From contig JBLIRR010000014.1 in NCBI GenBank assembly GCA_049472395.1, positions 77,532 through 141,531 on the forward strand: DNA of 64,000 nucleotides, given 5' to 3'. Origin of the DNA: JBLIRR01 sp049472395 (lineage in GTDB: Bacteria > SZUA-182 > DTGQ01 > JBLIRR01). This document shows, one piece after another, positions 44,953 through 54,061 of this stretch (its first letter is position 1; each line of letters begins with the position of its first letter). The position numbers and the translations under genes are program-made. Under the pieces are notes generated by a model that worked only from the letters and a program-made list of their open reading frames with translations, was not told the origin of the DNA and searched no databases.

Positions 44953-46257
44953 ATGGGGTATACAGGACACATATTTAAGACGAAGGGATTTCCTGGCGCA
45001 TTTTCCCGCCTCGGCCAAATTATTAATCGTTTCGGGGTAACCAGCAAAAAGATTGACAATTGCCTAGATACCTTTATTAACATTACGGATGAATTCGGCT
45101 ACAATCCAACCCTTTGTGCAACAGCAATACTCTTAGACAGCCACTCTGAGGTACTACAGAAATTGAATCAGAGAAACGCAGAGGTGGCAATTCATGGCTA
45201 TATCCATACTGATTATACCACTTTGTCGGAGGAAGAAATCAATGACCACTTTAAGAAATCCAAGGAATTATTTAAAAATTATAGCATTCCTTTTTCCGGC
45301 TTCCGGTTTCCCTATCTTAGTTATAATGAGCTAAGTTTAAATGCGGTGAGAAGAAATGGTTTTTTATGGAGTTCTAACCAGGCAATTTGCTGGAATGTGC
45401 TCGACAAAAATACGATTGCACAGGAAAAATGGGAAAATTTTCAAAGGGTCATCGATACCTTATATACAACCAGAGATGCGTCGAATTACTTATCATTGCC
45501 AAAGATTGAAGAAGATTGTGTAGATATCCCTGTGTCTGTGCCCGATGATGAGATCATTATTGATAGATTAGGAATAACCGATGAAAGAGGGATTGGCCAA
45601 ATCTGGCACAAAATCCTTGACGCAAGTTATGTGAGAGGAGAACTCTTTACACTTCAGTCCCATCATGAAAGGGTGCCCTTTTATGGGAGCGCTTTACGAT
45701 CTCTCCTGAAAAAGGCAAAGGACTTATCTCCAAAGGTGTGGATTGTTCCTTTAAAAGAAATCGCTGCCTGGTGGAAGGAAAAAGATGAATTTAATTTTCA
45801 GATAACATCACAAAAAAAGGGTTGTTATCATATAAAAGCCCATTGTTCACCCAGGGCGACTATTCTGGTTAAAAAACCTCATACAGGCGATTCCTCTTCG
45901 ACCTTATTTGATCATTACAACCTTATTAAAGAAAGAGAATTTGATATTACAAGTGATAAAAAACCCATCATAGGAATTGCGCATCATAGCCCTCAGGGAT
46001 TGATTAATTTCCTTCGGCAAGAGGGCTTTATGACGGAGGTTAGTTCTGATAGAGATGAGTATGCTCTTTACCTCGACACTTATTATACCTTCAATGCTGA
46101 TGATGAAAAGAAATTAATAGACATAATTGAAGATTCACCCTCTCCTTTGCTAAGATTTTGGAGATGGCCCAATAAAGCCCAAAGCGCGTTATCCATCACC
46201 GGAGATATCGATAGCATCACCCTCATTGATTTTGTGAGACGATATTTGGCCTTTTAA
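44953..46257 (+). CDS. Polysaccharide deacetylase family protein
   Basis: 434 residues. Metal-binding motif AIHGYIHTDYTTLS and GFRFPYLSYN match NodB-type CE4 deacetylases; the first catalytic Asp pair is not obvious. After residue 280 comes a second part of unknown fold ending LSITGDIDSITLIDFVRR. A short leader is missing, so the N-terminal strand may be truncated relative to relatives. A possible role is N-deacetylation of the polymer or of its lipid intermediate. Confidence 0.7.
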   Translation: MGYTGHIFKTKGFPGAFSRLGQIINRFGVTSKKIDNCLDTFINITDEFGYNPTLCATAILLDSHSEVLQKLNQRNAEVAIHGYIHTDYTTLSEEEINDHFKKSKELFKNYSIPFSGFRFPYLSYNELSLNAVRRNGFLWSSNQAICWNVLDKNTIAQEKWENFQRVIDTLYTTRDASNYLSLPKIEEDCVDIPVSVPDDEIIIDRLGITDERGIGQIWHKILDASYVRGELFTLQSHHERVPFYGSALRSLLKKAKDLSPKVWIVPLKEIAAWWKEKDEFNFQITSQKKGCYHIKAHCSPRATILVKKPHTGDSSSTLFDHYNLIKEREFDITSDKKPIIGIAHHSPQGLINFLRQEGFMTEVSSDRDEYALYLDTYYTFNADDEKKLIDIIEDSPSPLLRFWRWPNKAQSALSITGDIDSITLIDFVRRYLAF

Positions 46258-46379
46258 AACTTGAATATTAAAATTTCTGATAAGATAAATTTAAGGTTTT
46301 CAATTACGCACTATCCTCATTAAGAGGAGTAGCATCAAACCTAAATAACATCTCAATTTTCTAATAACTTAATCCAAAG

Positions 46380-47546
46380 ATGAAAAAAATTGGTGCTGTC
46401 ATTACCGGCGGGGATTTTCAAGGCTTAGGTGTCCTAAGAAGTTTAGCCCGACGGAATATTCCTGTATATCTCATAGACAATGACCTTTGCATTGGAAGAT
46501 TTTCCAGGTTCAATAAAAAATTTGCCAAATCACCACAAGTCGGCGATGAGGACCATTACCTTGATTTCTTGATAAATCTGGCTAAAAGAGAACGTCTGGA
46601 TGGGTGGGTGATCTTTCCAAATAGTGATGAAATAGTTTCTATTCTATCAAGGCACAAGAAACAACTTGAGAAATATTACAGGATCCCCACACCAGCATGG
46701 CAGACAACTAAATATGTATATAACAAAAAGCTCACTTACCAGTTAGCCAATAAAATAGGTATCCCCATTCCCAAAACATATTACCCCCAGAGCCTTGAAG
46801 AGATTAGAGAGCTTGAATTGGAATTTCCGGTTATTATCAAGCCCGCTATTAGGGATCACTTCTATAATAAAACTAAAGTCAAGGCATACTGGATAAATAA
46901 TAGAGAGAAGCTCATTCAATATTATCAAAAAGTCCGCTCCGTTATTGATCCTTCGGAGATTCTGGTTCAGGAGTTCATTCCGGGAGGGCCCAAACATCTT
47001 TTTTCCTTCTGTCCGCTATTTAAAGAGGGGTGGGTATTGGCAAGAATCAGTGGCAGACGGACTAGGCAGCATCCAATGGATTTTGGACATGCCACCACTT
47101 TTGCCGAATTGGTAGAGCTTCCGGAGCTAGAGGCTATTGGCAGTAAATTTTTAAAGGAAATAAATTATTATGGCCTTGCTGAAGTGGAGTTTATGCAAGA
47201 TCCAAGAGATGGAATATTCAAATTTATCGAGGTAAATCCAAGGGTCTGGGGTTGGCACACTTTAGCTATTGGAGCAGGAGTTGATTTACCTTACCTTTTA
47301 TATCAAGACATGATAGGTAAAAAAGTTGAGGCAAAACCAGCTGTTGAAAATCTCAAATGGTTTCGGTTGACTACTGATATTGCCACTGTGTTCTCAGAAA
47401 TTATTAAAAACCATATGAAGGTTAAGGATTATGTGATCTCACTAAAAGGGAAAAAGACCTTTGCTGTTTTTTCCCTCGAGGATCCTATCCCTTTTTTTAT
47501 GGAAATAATAATGATTCCATATTTATGGCGAAAGAGAGGTTTTTAA
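46380..47546 (+). CDS. ATP-grasp ligase
   Basis: 388 residues. N-terminal GAVITGGDFQGLGVLRSLAR, ATP-binding FPVIIKPAIRDHFYNKTKVK and LVQEFIPGGP, catalytic EVNPRVWGWH. It resembles carboxylate-amine ligases found in polysaccharide loci, which attach an amino acid or similar group to the sugar. Substrates unknown. One base separates it from the next gene. Confidence 0.8.
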   Translation: MKKIGAVITGGDFQGLGVLRSLARRNIPVYLIDNDLCIGRFSRFNKKFAKSPQVGDEDHYLDFLINLAKRERLDGWVIFPNSDEIVSILSRHKKQLEKYYRIPTPAWQTTKYVYNKKLTYQLANKIGIPIPKTYYPQSLEEIRELELEFPVIIKPAIRDHFYNKTKVKAYWINNREKLIQYYQKVRSVIDPSEILVQEFIPGGPKHLFSFCPLFKEGWVLARISGRRTRQHPMDFGHATTFAELVELPELEAIGSKFLKEINYYGLAEVEFMQDPRDGIFKFIEVNPRVWGWHTLAIGAGVDLPYLLYQDMIGKKVEAKPAVENLKWFRLTTDIATVFSEIIKNHMKVKDYVISLKGKKTFAVFSLEDPIPFFMEIIMIPYLWRKRGF

Positions 47547-47547
47547 A

Positions 47548-48345
47548 ATGATTGCTTTCATTTCCAGTTTAATTTTGGCAATAATAATTCTGATACCCCT
47601 TGGATTTAAATGGGAAATAAAGGGGAAAATTTCTATTTTAGGGGCGCTGACTATAGGTCTGATAACAGCAGCCCTTATAAGGGCAATATTAGGAATATAT
47701 GGAAATCTTAGTCTTCTACAGCTAATCCCCTTGGAAATTTTTATCATTTCTTTACTTGCCGGATTGGCAATATTATCTCGCTTCTATAGGGATCCAGAAA
47801 GAGTTCCGCCCAATGAAAGGCGTGTTATCCTGTCTCCTGCTGATGGTAAGTTACTTTATGTGAAAAAGATAGAGGCCGGCAAAGTACCTTATTCCCAGAA
47901 AAAAGGCAAAAGATTTAAATTACATGATCTGACGAAATCAGATATATTAAACGAGGGTAGTTACCTCATAGGCATCGGCATGAATTTTCTAAATGTTCAT
48001 GTCAATAGGTCTCCCATCAGCGGCAAAATAAACATTCTTAAGCATATCAAGGGGAACTTTTTTTCTCTAAAAAAAGAAGAGTCGCTATTGCAAAACGAAC
48101 GAGTTTTAATGGTAATAAAAAATGATGAATTTGCAGTAGGAATAGTGCAGATAGCATCCCGTTTGGTTAGAAGAATTACAAGCTATCTAAGGGAAGGAGA
48201 ATCTGTAAAAATTGGACAGAGAGTGGGAATGATTAAGTTTGGATCTCAAGTTGATGTTGTACTTCCGAATATGGAGGGTCTTGAAATCTCAGTAAATGTT
48301 GGAGAGGAATTAAAGGCAGGTGTTTCCATAATAGCGAAGTACTAA
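47548..48345 (+). CDS. Phosphatidylserine decarboxylase-like protein, short type
   Basis: 265 residues. Two or three N-terminal membrane helices, then YRDPERVPPNERRVILSPADGK and the self-cleavage site FGSQVD near residue 230, where Gly-Ser gives the pyruvoyl group. GMNFLNVHVNRSPISGKI is the family core. It would make phosphatidylethanolamine or decarboxylate a serine-phospho group. No phosphatidylserine synthase lies next to it; it is embedded in the polysaccharide cluster. Confidence 0.85.
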   Translation: MIAFISSLILAIIILIPLGFKWEIKGKISILGALTIGLITAALIRAILGIYGNLSLLQLIPLEIFIISLLAGLAILSRFYRDPERVPPNERRVILSPADGKLLYVKKIEAGKVPYSQKKGKRFKLHDLTKSDILNEGSYLIGIGMNFLNVHVNRSPISGKINILKHIKGNFFSLKKEESLLQNERVLMVIKNDEFAVGIVQIASRLVRRITSYLREGESVKIGQRVGMIKFGSQVDVVLPNMEGLEISVNVGEELKAGVSIIAKY

Positions 48346-48415
48346 TATATTTTGAAAACATGCGTTATAAAAAAGTATTGGCATGACAAAACAGTTAAAT
48401 TATTAAAAGGGGAAC

Positions 48416-49213
48416 ATGTCTAAAATGCTGAAGGTAGTTATTCTCACAACCAATCTGCCGGAAGACACCTGGCTTATCAACAAGCTGGCTGATGTATGCG
48501 AAATTAAAGGAATAGTCCTTCCAACCGGAAGAAGATGGAAAGAATATGGAGTGGCCAATGTATTAAGGAAAAGATTACGACGTTTTGGCCTTATTACCGT
48601 GACAAATCAAGCCTTGCTGATTTTATACAGAATTCTTTTCGAACAAAGGAAAGACAAGAAATTACTATCGCAGATCTTCAATCAAAAACCGTATGACCAC
48701 ATCGAAAAGAAGGATTTGGATATCCTGAGAGTAGACGACATTAATACAGAAGAAGTATCTAATTTCATTCGATTAAAAGCTCCTGAAATAGTTGTTGTGA
48801 GTGCTGCGCCACTTCTGAAGGAAATTATTATTCAATCGGTCGAAGGGAGGATTATAAATCTGCATCCAGGATTTGCACCGCAATACAGGGGGCGTTATGG
48901 ATCGTTTTGGCCCATTTATAATAAAGAGCCTGAAATGGTTGGGACAACAATTCATTTTATTGACAAAGGCATTGATACCGGCGCCATATTGCTTCAGCAG
49001 AGAGTTTATTTTGATCAAGGTGATACTGTGAAAACTATAACATACAAACAACATAAAGTAGGCGTAAATTTGATGATCAGATGCCTTAAAGAATTTAATA
49101 CATTGGCTGCCAAAGCCTATCACAAAACTAACTGTCCGAGCAAAAATTATTATGCAGCAGGTTTAACACACTATCTAAAGGCTAAAAGGTGGCGAAAAAA
49201 AAATAAGATTTAA
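48416..49213 (+). CDS. Formyltransferase-family protein
   Basis: 265 residues. The fold marks of formyltetrahydrofolate-dependent transferases are present: RIINLHPGFAPQYRG, VGTTIHFIDKGIDTGAIL, and IVVVSAAPLL. Such enzymes N-formylate amino sugars in surface polysaccharides. The target is likely the amino sugar built by the genes at 42191-44937 (inference). Confidence 0.82.
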   Translation: MSKMLKVVILTTNLPEDTWLINKLADVCEIKGIVLPTGRRWKEYGVANVLRKRLRRFGLITVTNQALLILYRILFEQRKDKKLLSQIFNQKPYDHIEKKDLDILRVDDINTEEVSNFIRLKAPEIVVVSAAPLLKEIIIQSVEGRIINLHPGFAPQYRGRYGSFWPIYNKEPEMVGTTIHFIDKGIDTGAILLQQRVYFDQGDTVKTITYKQHKVGVNLMIRCLKEFNTLAAKAYHKTNCPSKNYYAAGLTHYLKAKRWRKKNKI

Positions 49214-49320
49214 CGTTACCGTTCTCTGATTATTTATTTGTGTTCTTTAATGATTTGTGTATCGAACTCCTTACAATGGGTTTAGCTTTAAGATTACAGT
49301 TTAGAAGGGGGGAGCCCTTT

Positions 49321-50379
49321 TTGCTAACAACTTTTTCTCTTTATAATGATTTCGAAATGAAGCAATGGGATGCTTTTGTCAAATCCCATCCAAAAGGTTC
49401 TCCTTTTCATACATCCAATTGGATACGTACCATTCAGGAGACATATTCGTTCAAACCTCTCCTGTATGTTAATAAAAATCGAGATGGGGATATTAGTGGT
49501 ATCCTTCCCTTTTTTCATATAAAGAATTTTATTACTGGCTCTCGACTTATTTCTCTCCCCTTTTCTGATCACTGTAGTTTACTTTTCAAGGATAAAAGAG
49601 AGGAAAGAGAGGCATTGATAAGGTTGTTAGAGATTGTAAAGAAAATTGGATTTAAAGTCAAATTTATTGAAATAAGGAGCCCTGTTGTTCAGGATTCTGA
49701 CTTTATCTGTTACAATTATTATAAGAGTTCTCTTCTAGATTTGAATTCAGATTTTTTTAAAGAGAGAAAGATGCTCAAAAAAAGAACGATTCAATACTCT
49801 ATCAGAAAAGCAGAGAAAAATGGGGTTGAAACTAGAGAGGAGAATAGTCTTTGGGGAATAGAGGAATTTTGCAGGTTGAATATATTGACTCGAAAAAAAC
49901 ATGGTGTTCCCCATCAACCTAAAATATTTTTTAAGAAATTGTTTGAGCACATGATCTTAAAAGGTTGTGCTTTCATTCTGCTTGCGATTTATGATTCAAA
50001 GGTCATTGCAGCGGCCATATTTTTCAAATACAAGGAAAGCATATATTACAAATATAATGCTTACGATCCTCAGTATTTATCTAAGATTACTCCCAATCAC
50101 TTATTGTTATGGCATGCCCTTGAAGATGCATATCAGAGGGGGTACCGATTTTTTGATTTTGGCCGAACATCTTCGGACAATAACGGTTTAATGAGATACA
50201 AAGGCTTGTGGGCAACAGAGTGTTGTGATTTACCCTATTACTATTACCCAAAAATTAAAGGTATTAATTCAAAAGAAGAAAATAGTCTGCAATATAACAT
50301 TTTAACCAATATCTGGAAATTGCTGCCAGATTCTATTTCAGGAAGAATAGGACCGATGGTTTATAAACACATGGCTTGA
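49321..50379 (+). CDS. FemAB/GNAT-fold acyltransferase (BioF2-like)
   Basis: 352 residues from TTG 49321. AAGGGGGGAG ends seven bases before it, and homologous proteins begin near DFEMKQWDAFVKSHP. A GTG 49240 and an ATG 49276 in frame lack a ribosome binding site. GSPFHTSNWIRTI, KKRTIQYSIRKAEKNGV, YYKYNAYDP and YRFFDFGRTSSDNNGLMRYK match the FemAB-like family associated with exopolysaccharide/PEP-CTERM loci. It may transfer an aminoacyl or acyl group to the polymer. Confidence 0.75.
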   Translation: MLTTFSLYNDFEMKQWDAFVKSHPKGSPFHTSNWIRTIQETYSFKPLLYVNKNRDGDISGILPFFHIKNFITGSRLISLPFSDHCSLLFKDKREEREALIRLLEIVKKIGFKVKFIEIRSPVVQDSDFICYNYYKSSLLDLNSDFFKERKMLKKRTIQYSIRKAEKNGVETREENSLWGIEEFCRLNILTRKKHGVPHQPKIFFKKLFEHMILKGCAFILLAIYDSKVIAAAIFFKYKESIYYKYNAYDPQYLSKITPNHLLLWHALEDAYQRGYRFFDFGRTSSDNNGLMRYKGLWATECCDLPYYYYPKIKGINSKEENSLQYNILTNIWKLLPDSISGRIGPMVYKHMA

Positions 50380-50430
50380 TTGGGATCGCTAGATCTGCGA
50401 ATTTACAGCTTATTTGCAAAAAAAATATTA

Positions 50431-50973
50431 ATGATAGGTATTATTTCAAAGGAAAACGAACAAGAAACTGTGAAGGAGTTTTTTGAGTTATTTAAGATTC
50501 CTTGGGAGTTTTATTGAATAAATGGATCATATGATGTTGTTATATGCACGGGGTATTATACTTCACGAATAAGGGTCAAGCTCTTGATCATATATGCAAG
50601 TGAGAAAATCGACTTCGATTCTGAAAATAGAATCGCTATAGCCTCTCAGAAAAATGGGGCAATATTGATCCATAATGATAAAATTCTACCGATATATGAA
50701 AATGTCACGGCCTTTGATACAACAGATAAAGAGTGCTCATCGTCAGAGGAACAACAGAGGTCGCTGGAACAGAAATCAATGGAAAGAGTCAAAATATTCT
50801 TCGGATAGGTTTCAATCTATGATTATTTTCGCACAATACACTACGATAAAGAAATGATCCAAAATGAAAAAGGCCCACAACGAAAGGAAAAATTCCAAAA
50901 TGCTGTGGCTTCTTCGATGCTGACAATTCAACAGTGTTTGAGGTACGAAATAAATGAGTGTAAACATTTTTAA
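50431..50973 (+). pseudogene. Decayed gene, unidentified family, two in-frame stops
   Basis: A single frame from ATG 50431 to TAA 50971 reads as a normal protein apart from TGA at 50515 and TAG at 50806. Segments are MIGIISKENEQETVKEFFEL, YDVVICTGYY, IAIASQKNGAILIHNDKILP and DYFRTIHYDKEMIQNEKGPQ. The start slightly resembles the end of the 44953 deacetylase (IGIAHHSPQGLINFLRQEGF), so loss of a deacetylase-related gene is possible. The conserved frame with point stops suggests recent inactivation. Confidence 0.6.
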
Positions 50974-51029
50974 TTGTCAAAATTCAAGTCATTACTTATG
51001 GGACCAGATAGTAGGAGGTAAGAAGCTTT

Positions 51030-52205
51030 ATGAAGAAGAATGTCTGTATGATAGTATATAATATTTATCATAAAGATCAAAGGGTCCGACGCGAAGCAGA
51101 GGCGCTAGCTACCTTGCCGGGGTATAGTGTTACTGTTTTGACCCTTAAAACTAATACGGTGGCACGAAGATATTATCTTGATGGTGTTAGGGTAGTGGAA
51201 ATAAACATATCTAAGTATTATGGAAAGGGAACATTTAAATATATGCTTTCATATATCAAATTTTTACTTCTGAGCTTTGTTATGTGTACCTGGCTCTTCA
51301 TTTTGCGACAAATTGATATCGTTCATGTTCATAATATGCCCAATTTTTTGGTACTTGCAGGGATTGTCCCCAGATTGCTTGGGAAAAAGGTAATTTTAGA
51401 TATTCATGATTTAGTACCAGAGCTCTTTATAGTCAAATTTAAAAAGCCCTCATCTATCTTATTTAAACTTTTTTGCTTTGAGGAGCTTATATCTTGCACC
51501 TTAGCAAATAGGATTATTTGTTCAAATCATATTCAACGTGATATCCTAGTGCAGAGAAAGATTCCTTTAGGCAAGATTACTATTTGTATGAATATGCCTG
51601 ACAATAAGAGGTTTAATAAAAAATATATTAAAAGTGATAATAAAATCAAGGATGGTAAATTTAAAATGGTATATCATGGCACAGTTACAGAGAGATTAGG
51701 AGTAGATTTGAGCATTCGATCTGTCGCCTGCTTAACTAAAAAAATTCACAATCTTGAATTCTATATTTGGGGATATGGCGATGATTATGGCAATTTTGTT
51801 AGGTTAGCTAAGGAACTGAATATTCAAGATAGGGTTTATTTCAATAAGGAGGGTTTCCCCCTAGAGCGGCTACCTTCAGAGCTGTGTCGTATGGACTTGG
51901 GAATTATTGGAAACAGAGAGAATATAGCGACAGAGATGATGCTTCCCGTAAAATTGCTTGAAAATATTGCTCTTGGTATACCTGTGGTGGCTCCTAGACT
52001 CAAGATCCTCGAATATTATTTTTCAAATGACATGGTTTGTTATTTTGAACCAGAAAACGTTGACTCGATGGCATGTGCCATATTGAAACTTTATAATGAC
52101 GAATCATTGCGAAAAATGCAAGCAGACAAAGCAAAAGCATTTTTGGATCAATATGGGTGGGAAAAACATAAAATCGGTCTTATACAGCTTTATAAAACAT
52201 TATAA
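51030..52205 (+). CDS. Glycosyltransferase family 4
   Basis: 391 residues. NIYHKDQRVRREAEALA, HVHNMPNFLVLAG, DIHDLVPELFIVK and MVYHGTVTERLGVDLSI, with the donor-binding LLENIALGIPVVAPR. It adds one sugar to the lipid-linked unit on the cytosolic face. A strong ribosome binding site (GGAGGT) precedes the start, though with a spacing of about ten bases. Confidence 0.88.
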   Translation: MKKNVCMIVYNIYHKDQRVRREAEALATLPGYSVTVLTLKTNTVARRYYLDGVRVVEINISKYYGKGTFKYMLSYIKFLLLSFVMCTWLFILRQIDIVHVHNMPNFLVLAGIVPRLLGKKVILDIHDLVPELFIVKFKKPSSILFKLFCFEELISCTLANRIICSNHIQRDILVQRKIPLGKITICMNMPDNKRFNKKYIKSDNKIKDGKFKMVYHGTVTERLGVDLSIRSVACLTKKIHNLEFYIWGYGDDYGNFVRLAKELNIQDRVYFNKEGFPLERLPSELCRMDLGIIGNRENIATEMMLPVKLLENIALGIPVVAPRLKILEYYFSNDMVCYFEPENVDSMACAILKLYNDESLRKMQADKAKAFLDQYGWEKHKIGLIQLYKTL

Positions 52206-52258
52206 GATGTGATGATATTGTGTATGAAACAAATGAAATTTACCTTGAGGTAAGAATT

Positions 52259-52794
52259 TGGGCGTTTATGGAGATGCAGGGGTGATTCTGACTAATGATG
52301 GCGATTGGTACAAAAGCAAGAATGCTCGCAAGTCATAGAAGAGTCGATAAATATAACCATGAAGTGGAAGTTATCAAAAGCTATTTGGATAGCATACAGA
52401 CAGGGATTCTAGAAGTTAAATTTTACATCATCTTCTGGAATGGATGGAGAAGCGTAGAAAAGATGCTTATTTGTATAATAAATACCGTGAAGATATCCCA
52501 TTGATCGTACCAACTGAGATTAACAATGTGAAAGTAGTTTATTATCTTTATGTTGTAAGGCTTACAAACGGATGACGTCAAGAATTTCAAGACTATTTTA
52601 AATTTAAAGGTATCCATTACTCAATCGTCCTGCTTAACTTAGAGGCGTACAAATATCTGAACCAGCAGGAAGATGTTTCTCCTGAACTCAATAAAGGCTC
52701 TCGGGAGATTCTCTCCCTTCCGAGGTTACCAGAGCTAAGTGAGTCGCAAATAGAATACATAGCAAAAAGCCTTAAAGAATTTTCATGGCGATAA
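52259..52794 (+). pseudogene. 5'-truncated, frameshifted DegT-family aminotransferase
   Basis: Fragments in different frames keep the family order: GVYGDAGVILTND, then RRVDKYNHEV and LDSIQTGILEVK, then KRRKDAYLYNKYREDIPLIV and VPTEINNVKVVYYLYVVRLT with an internal TGA, then EILSLPRLPELSESQIEYIA up to TAA. The N-terminal half with the PLP site is absent. It is related to, but not a copy of, the intact gene at 43831. Confidence 0.85.
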
Positions 52795-52830
52795 TCATAA
52801 TAAATATTCCTTGATTGGGTGTATGATTTT

Positions 52831-54036
52831 ATGGAAGCACAATTATTAAATAATATAAAATTTTCTATAAGAAATTTTATTAATTGGCTTGATGGTTATG
52901 GTGGAACCTCATATGACCATCAAAGCTTTTTTGCAAGTGCTATAGGTGGTAAAGCAAAAGAACTTTATTATAAAAAGCCATTATTGGGAAGAATCGCTGT
53001 AGCGCCTATAATATTTTGTGAAGCTTTTTTGCCATCCGCACGAATATTCTTTTATAAAAGACAGCGTTTACCCATTGCAGATGCCCATTATGCAATGGGA
53101 TTTGCCTTCCTTGCACAAATTTCTAATGAAAAACATTTCTATGAGAAAGCAGTACATTTCCTCAATATACTTGAGCAGACACGATGCCCTAAATATCAGG
53201 ATTTCTGCTGGGGATATCCCTTTAACTGGGTGACGAGAAATGGCACCATTCCTATGGGAACACCCTTAATAACAACAACACCCTATGCATATGAAGCTTT
53301 TTTACATGTTTATAAGATTGATAAAGATGATAAATGGATCAAGATTCTTCATTCTATAGCAGAACATGCAATCCATGAAATAAAAGATTTTGAAATTTCT
53401 CCTAATGCAAGTACATGTTCTTATACACCGCATGATCGAGGGGGGGTCATCAATGCAAGCGCGTATCGAGCATTTTTATTAACAAGCGCATATATCATGT
53501 TCTCAGAAGAGAAGTACTGGCGAGTAGCTGAACGTAATTTAAATTTTGTATTACAATCTCAGCAATCAAACGGTTCCTGGTATTATTCGATTGATAATAT
53601 AAGAGATTTTGTTGACCATTTCCACACTTGTTTTGTTCTCAAGGCATTAGCAAAAATTGACGAGCTAATAGTGCATGAGGGATGCCGTAAGGCAATTGAA
53701 AAAGGAATAGAATACTATGTAAACGAATTATTTGACAACGAAGGATTGCCGAAGCCTTTTTCAAAGGCACCACGGTTAACAGTCTATCGGCGAGAACTTT
53801 ATGATTATGCTGAGTGCATCAACCTTGGAGTTTTATTGAAACATCGCTTTGATAAATTAGATAAGGTATTAAATATCGTATTACAGAATTTATTGTCTCA
53901 GTGGCAAAAAGCAGACGGATCATTTCGTTCACGTCAATTACTTGTTGGTTGGGATAATGTTCCAATGCATCGCTGGGCCCAGGCACAATTATTTAGAAGT
54001 TTGTGTTTTTTATTGTACGAAGAAAAGAATAATTAA
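52831..54036 (+). CDS. (alpha/alpha) toroid protein of polysaccharide loci
   Basis: 401 residues from ATG 52831; no signal peptide. Repeated helical hairpins with W, G and P-rich loops (FCWGYPFNWVTRNGTIPMGT, ASAYRAFLLTSAYIMF, QSQQSNGSWYYSIDN, FVDHFHTCFVLKALAK, DYAECINLGVLLKHR) match the six-hairpin glycosidase/terpenoid-cyclase-type toroid. Relatives occur beside asparagine-synthetase-like and glycosyltransferase genes in exopolysaccharide clusters, with unknown activity. Some databases mislabel such proteins. Confidence 0.6.
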   Translation: MEAQLLNNIKFSIRNFINWLDGYGGTSYDHQSFFASAIGGKAKELYYKKPLLGRIAVAPIIFCEAFLPSARIFFYKRQRLPIADAHYAMGFAFLAQISNEKHFYEKAVHFLNILEQTRCPKYQDFCWGYPFNWVTRNGTIPMGTPLITTTPYAYEAFLHVYKIDKDDKWIKILHSIAEHAIHEIKDFEISPNASTCSYTPHDRGGVINASAYRAFLLTSAYIMFSEEKYWRVAERNLNFVLQSQQSNGSWYYSIDNIRDFVDHFHTCFVLKALAKIDELIVHEGCRKAIEKGIEYYVNELFDNEGLPKPFSKAPRLTVYRRELYDYAECINLGVLLKHRFDKLDKVLNIVLQNLLSQWQKADGSFRSRQLLVGWDNVPMHRWAQAQLFRSLCFLLYEEKNN

Positions 54037-54061
54037 ACCATTTGAAAAGGATTTTTAAATA

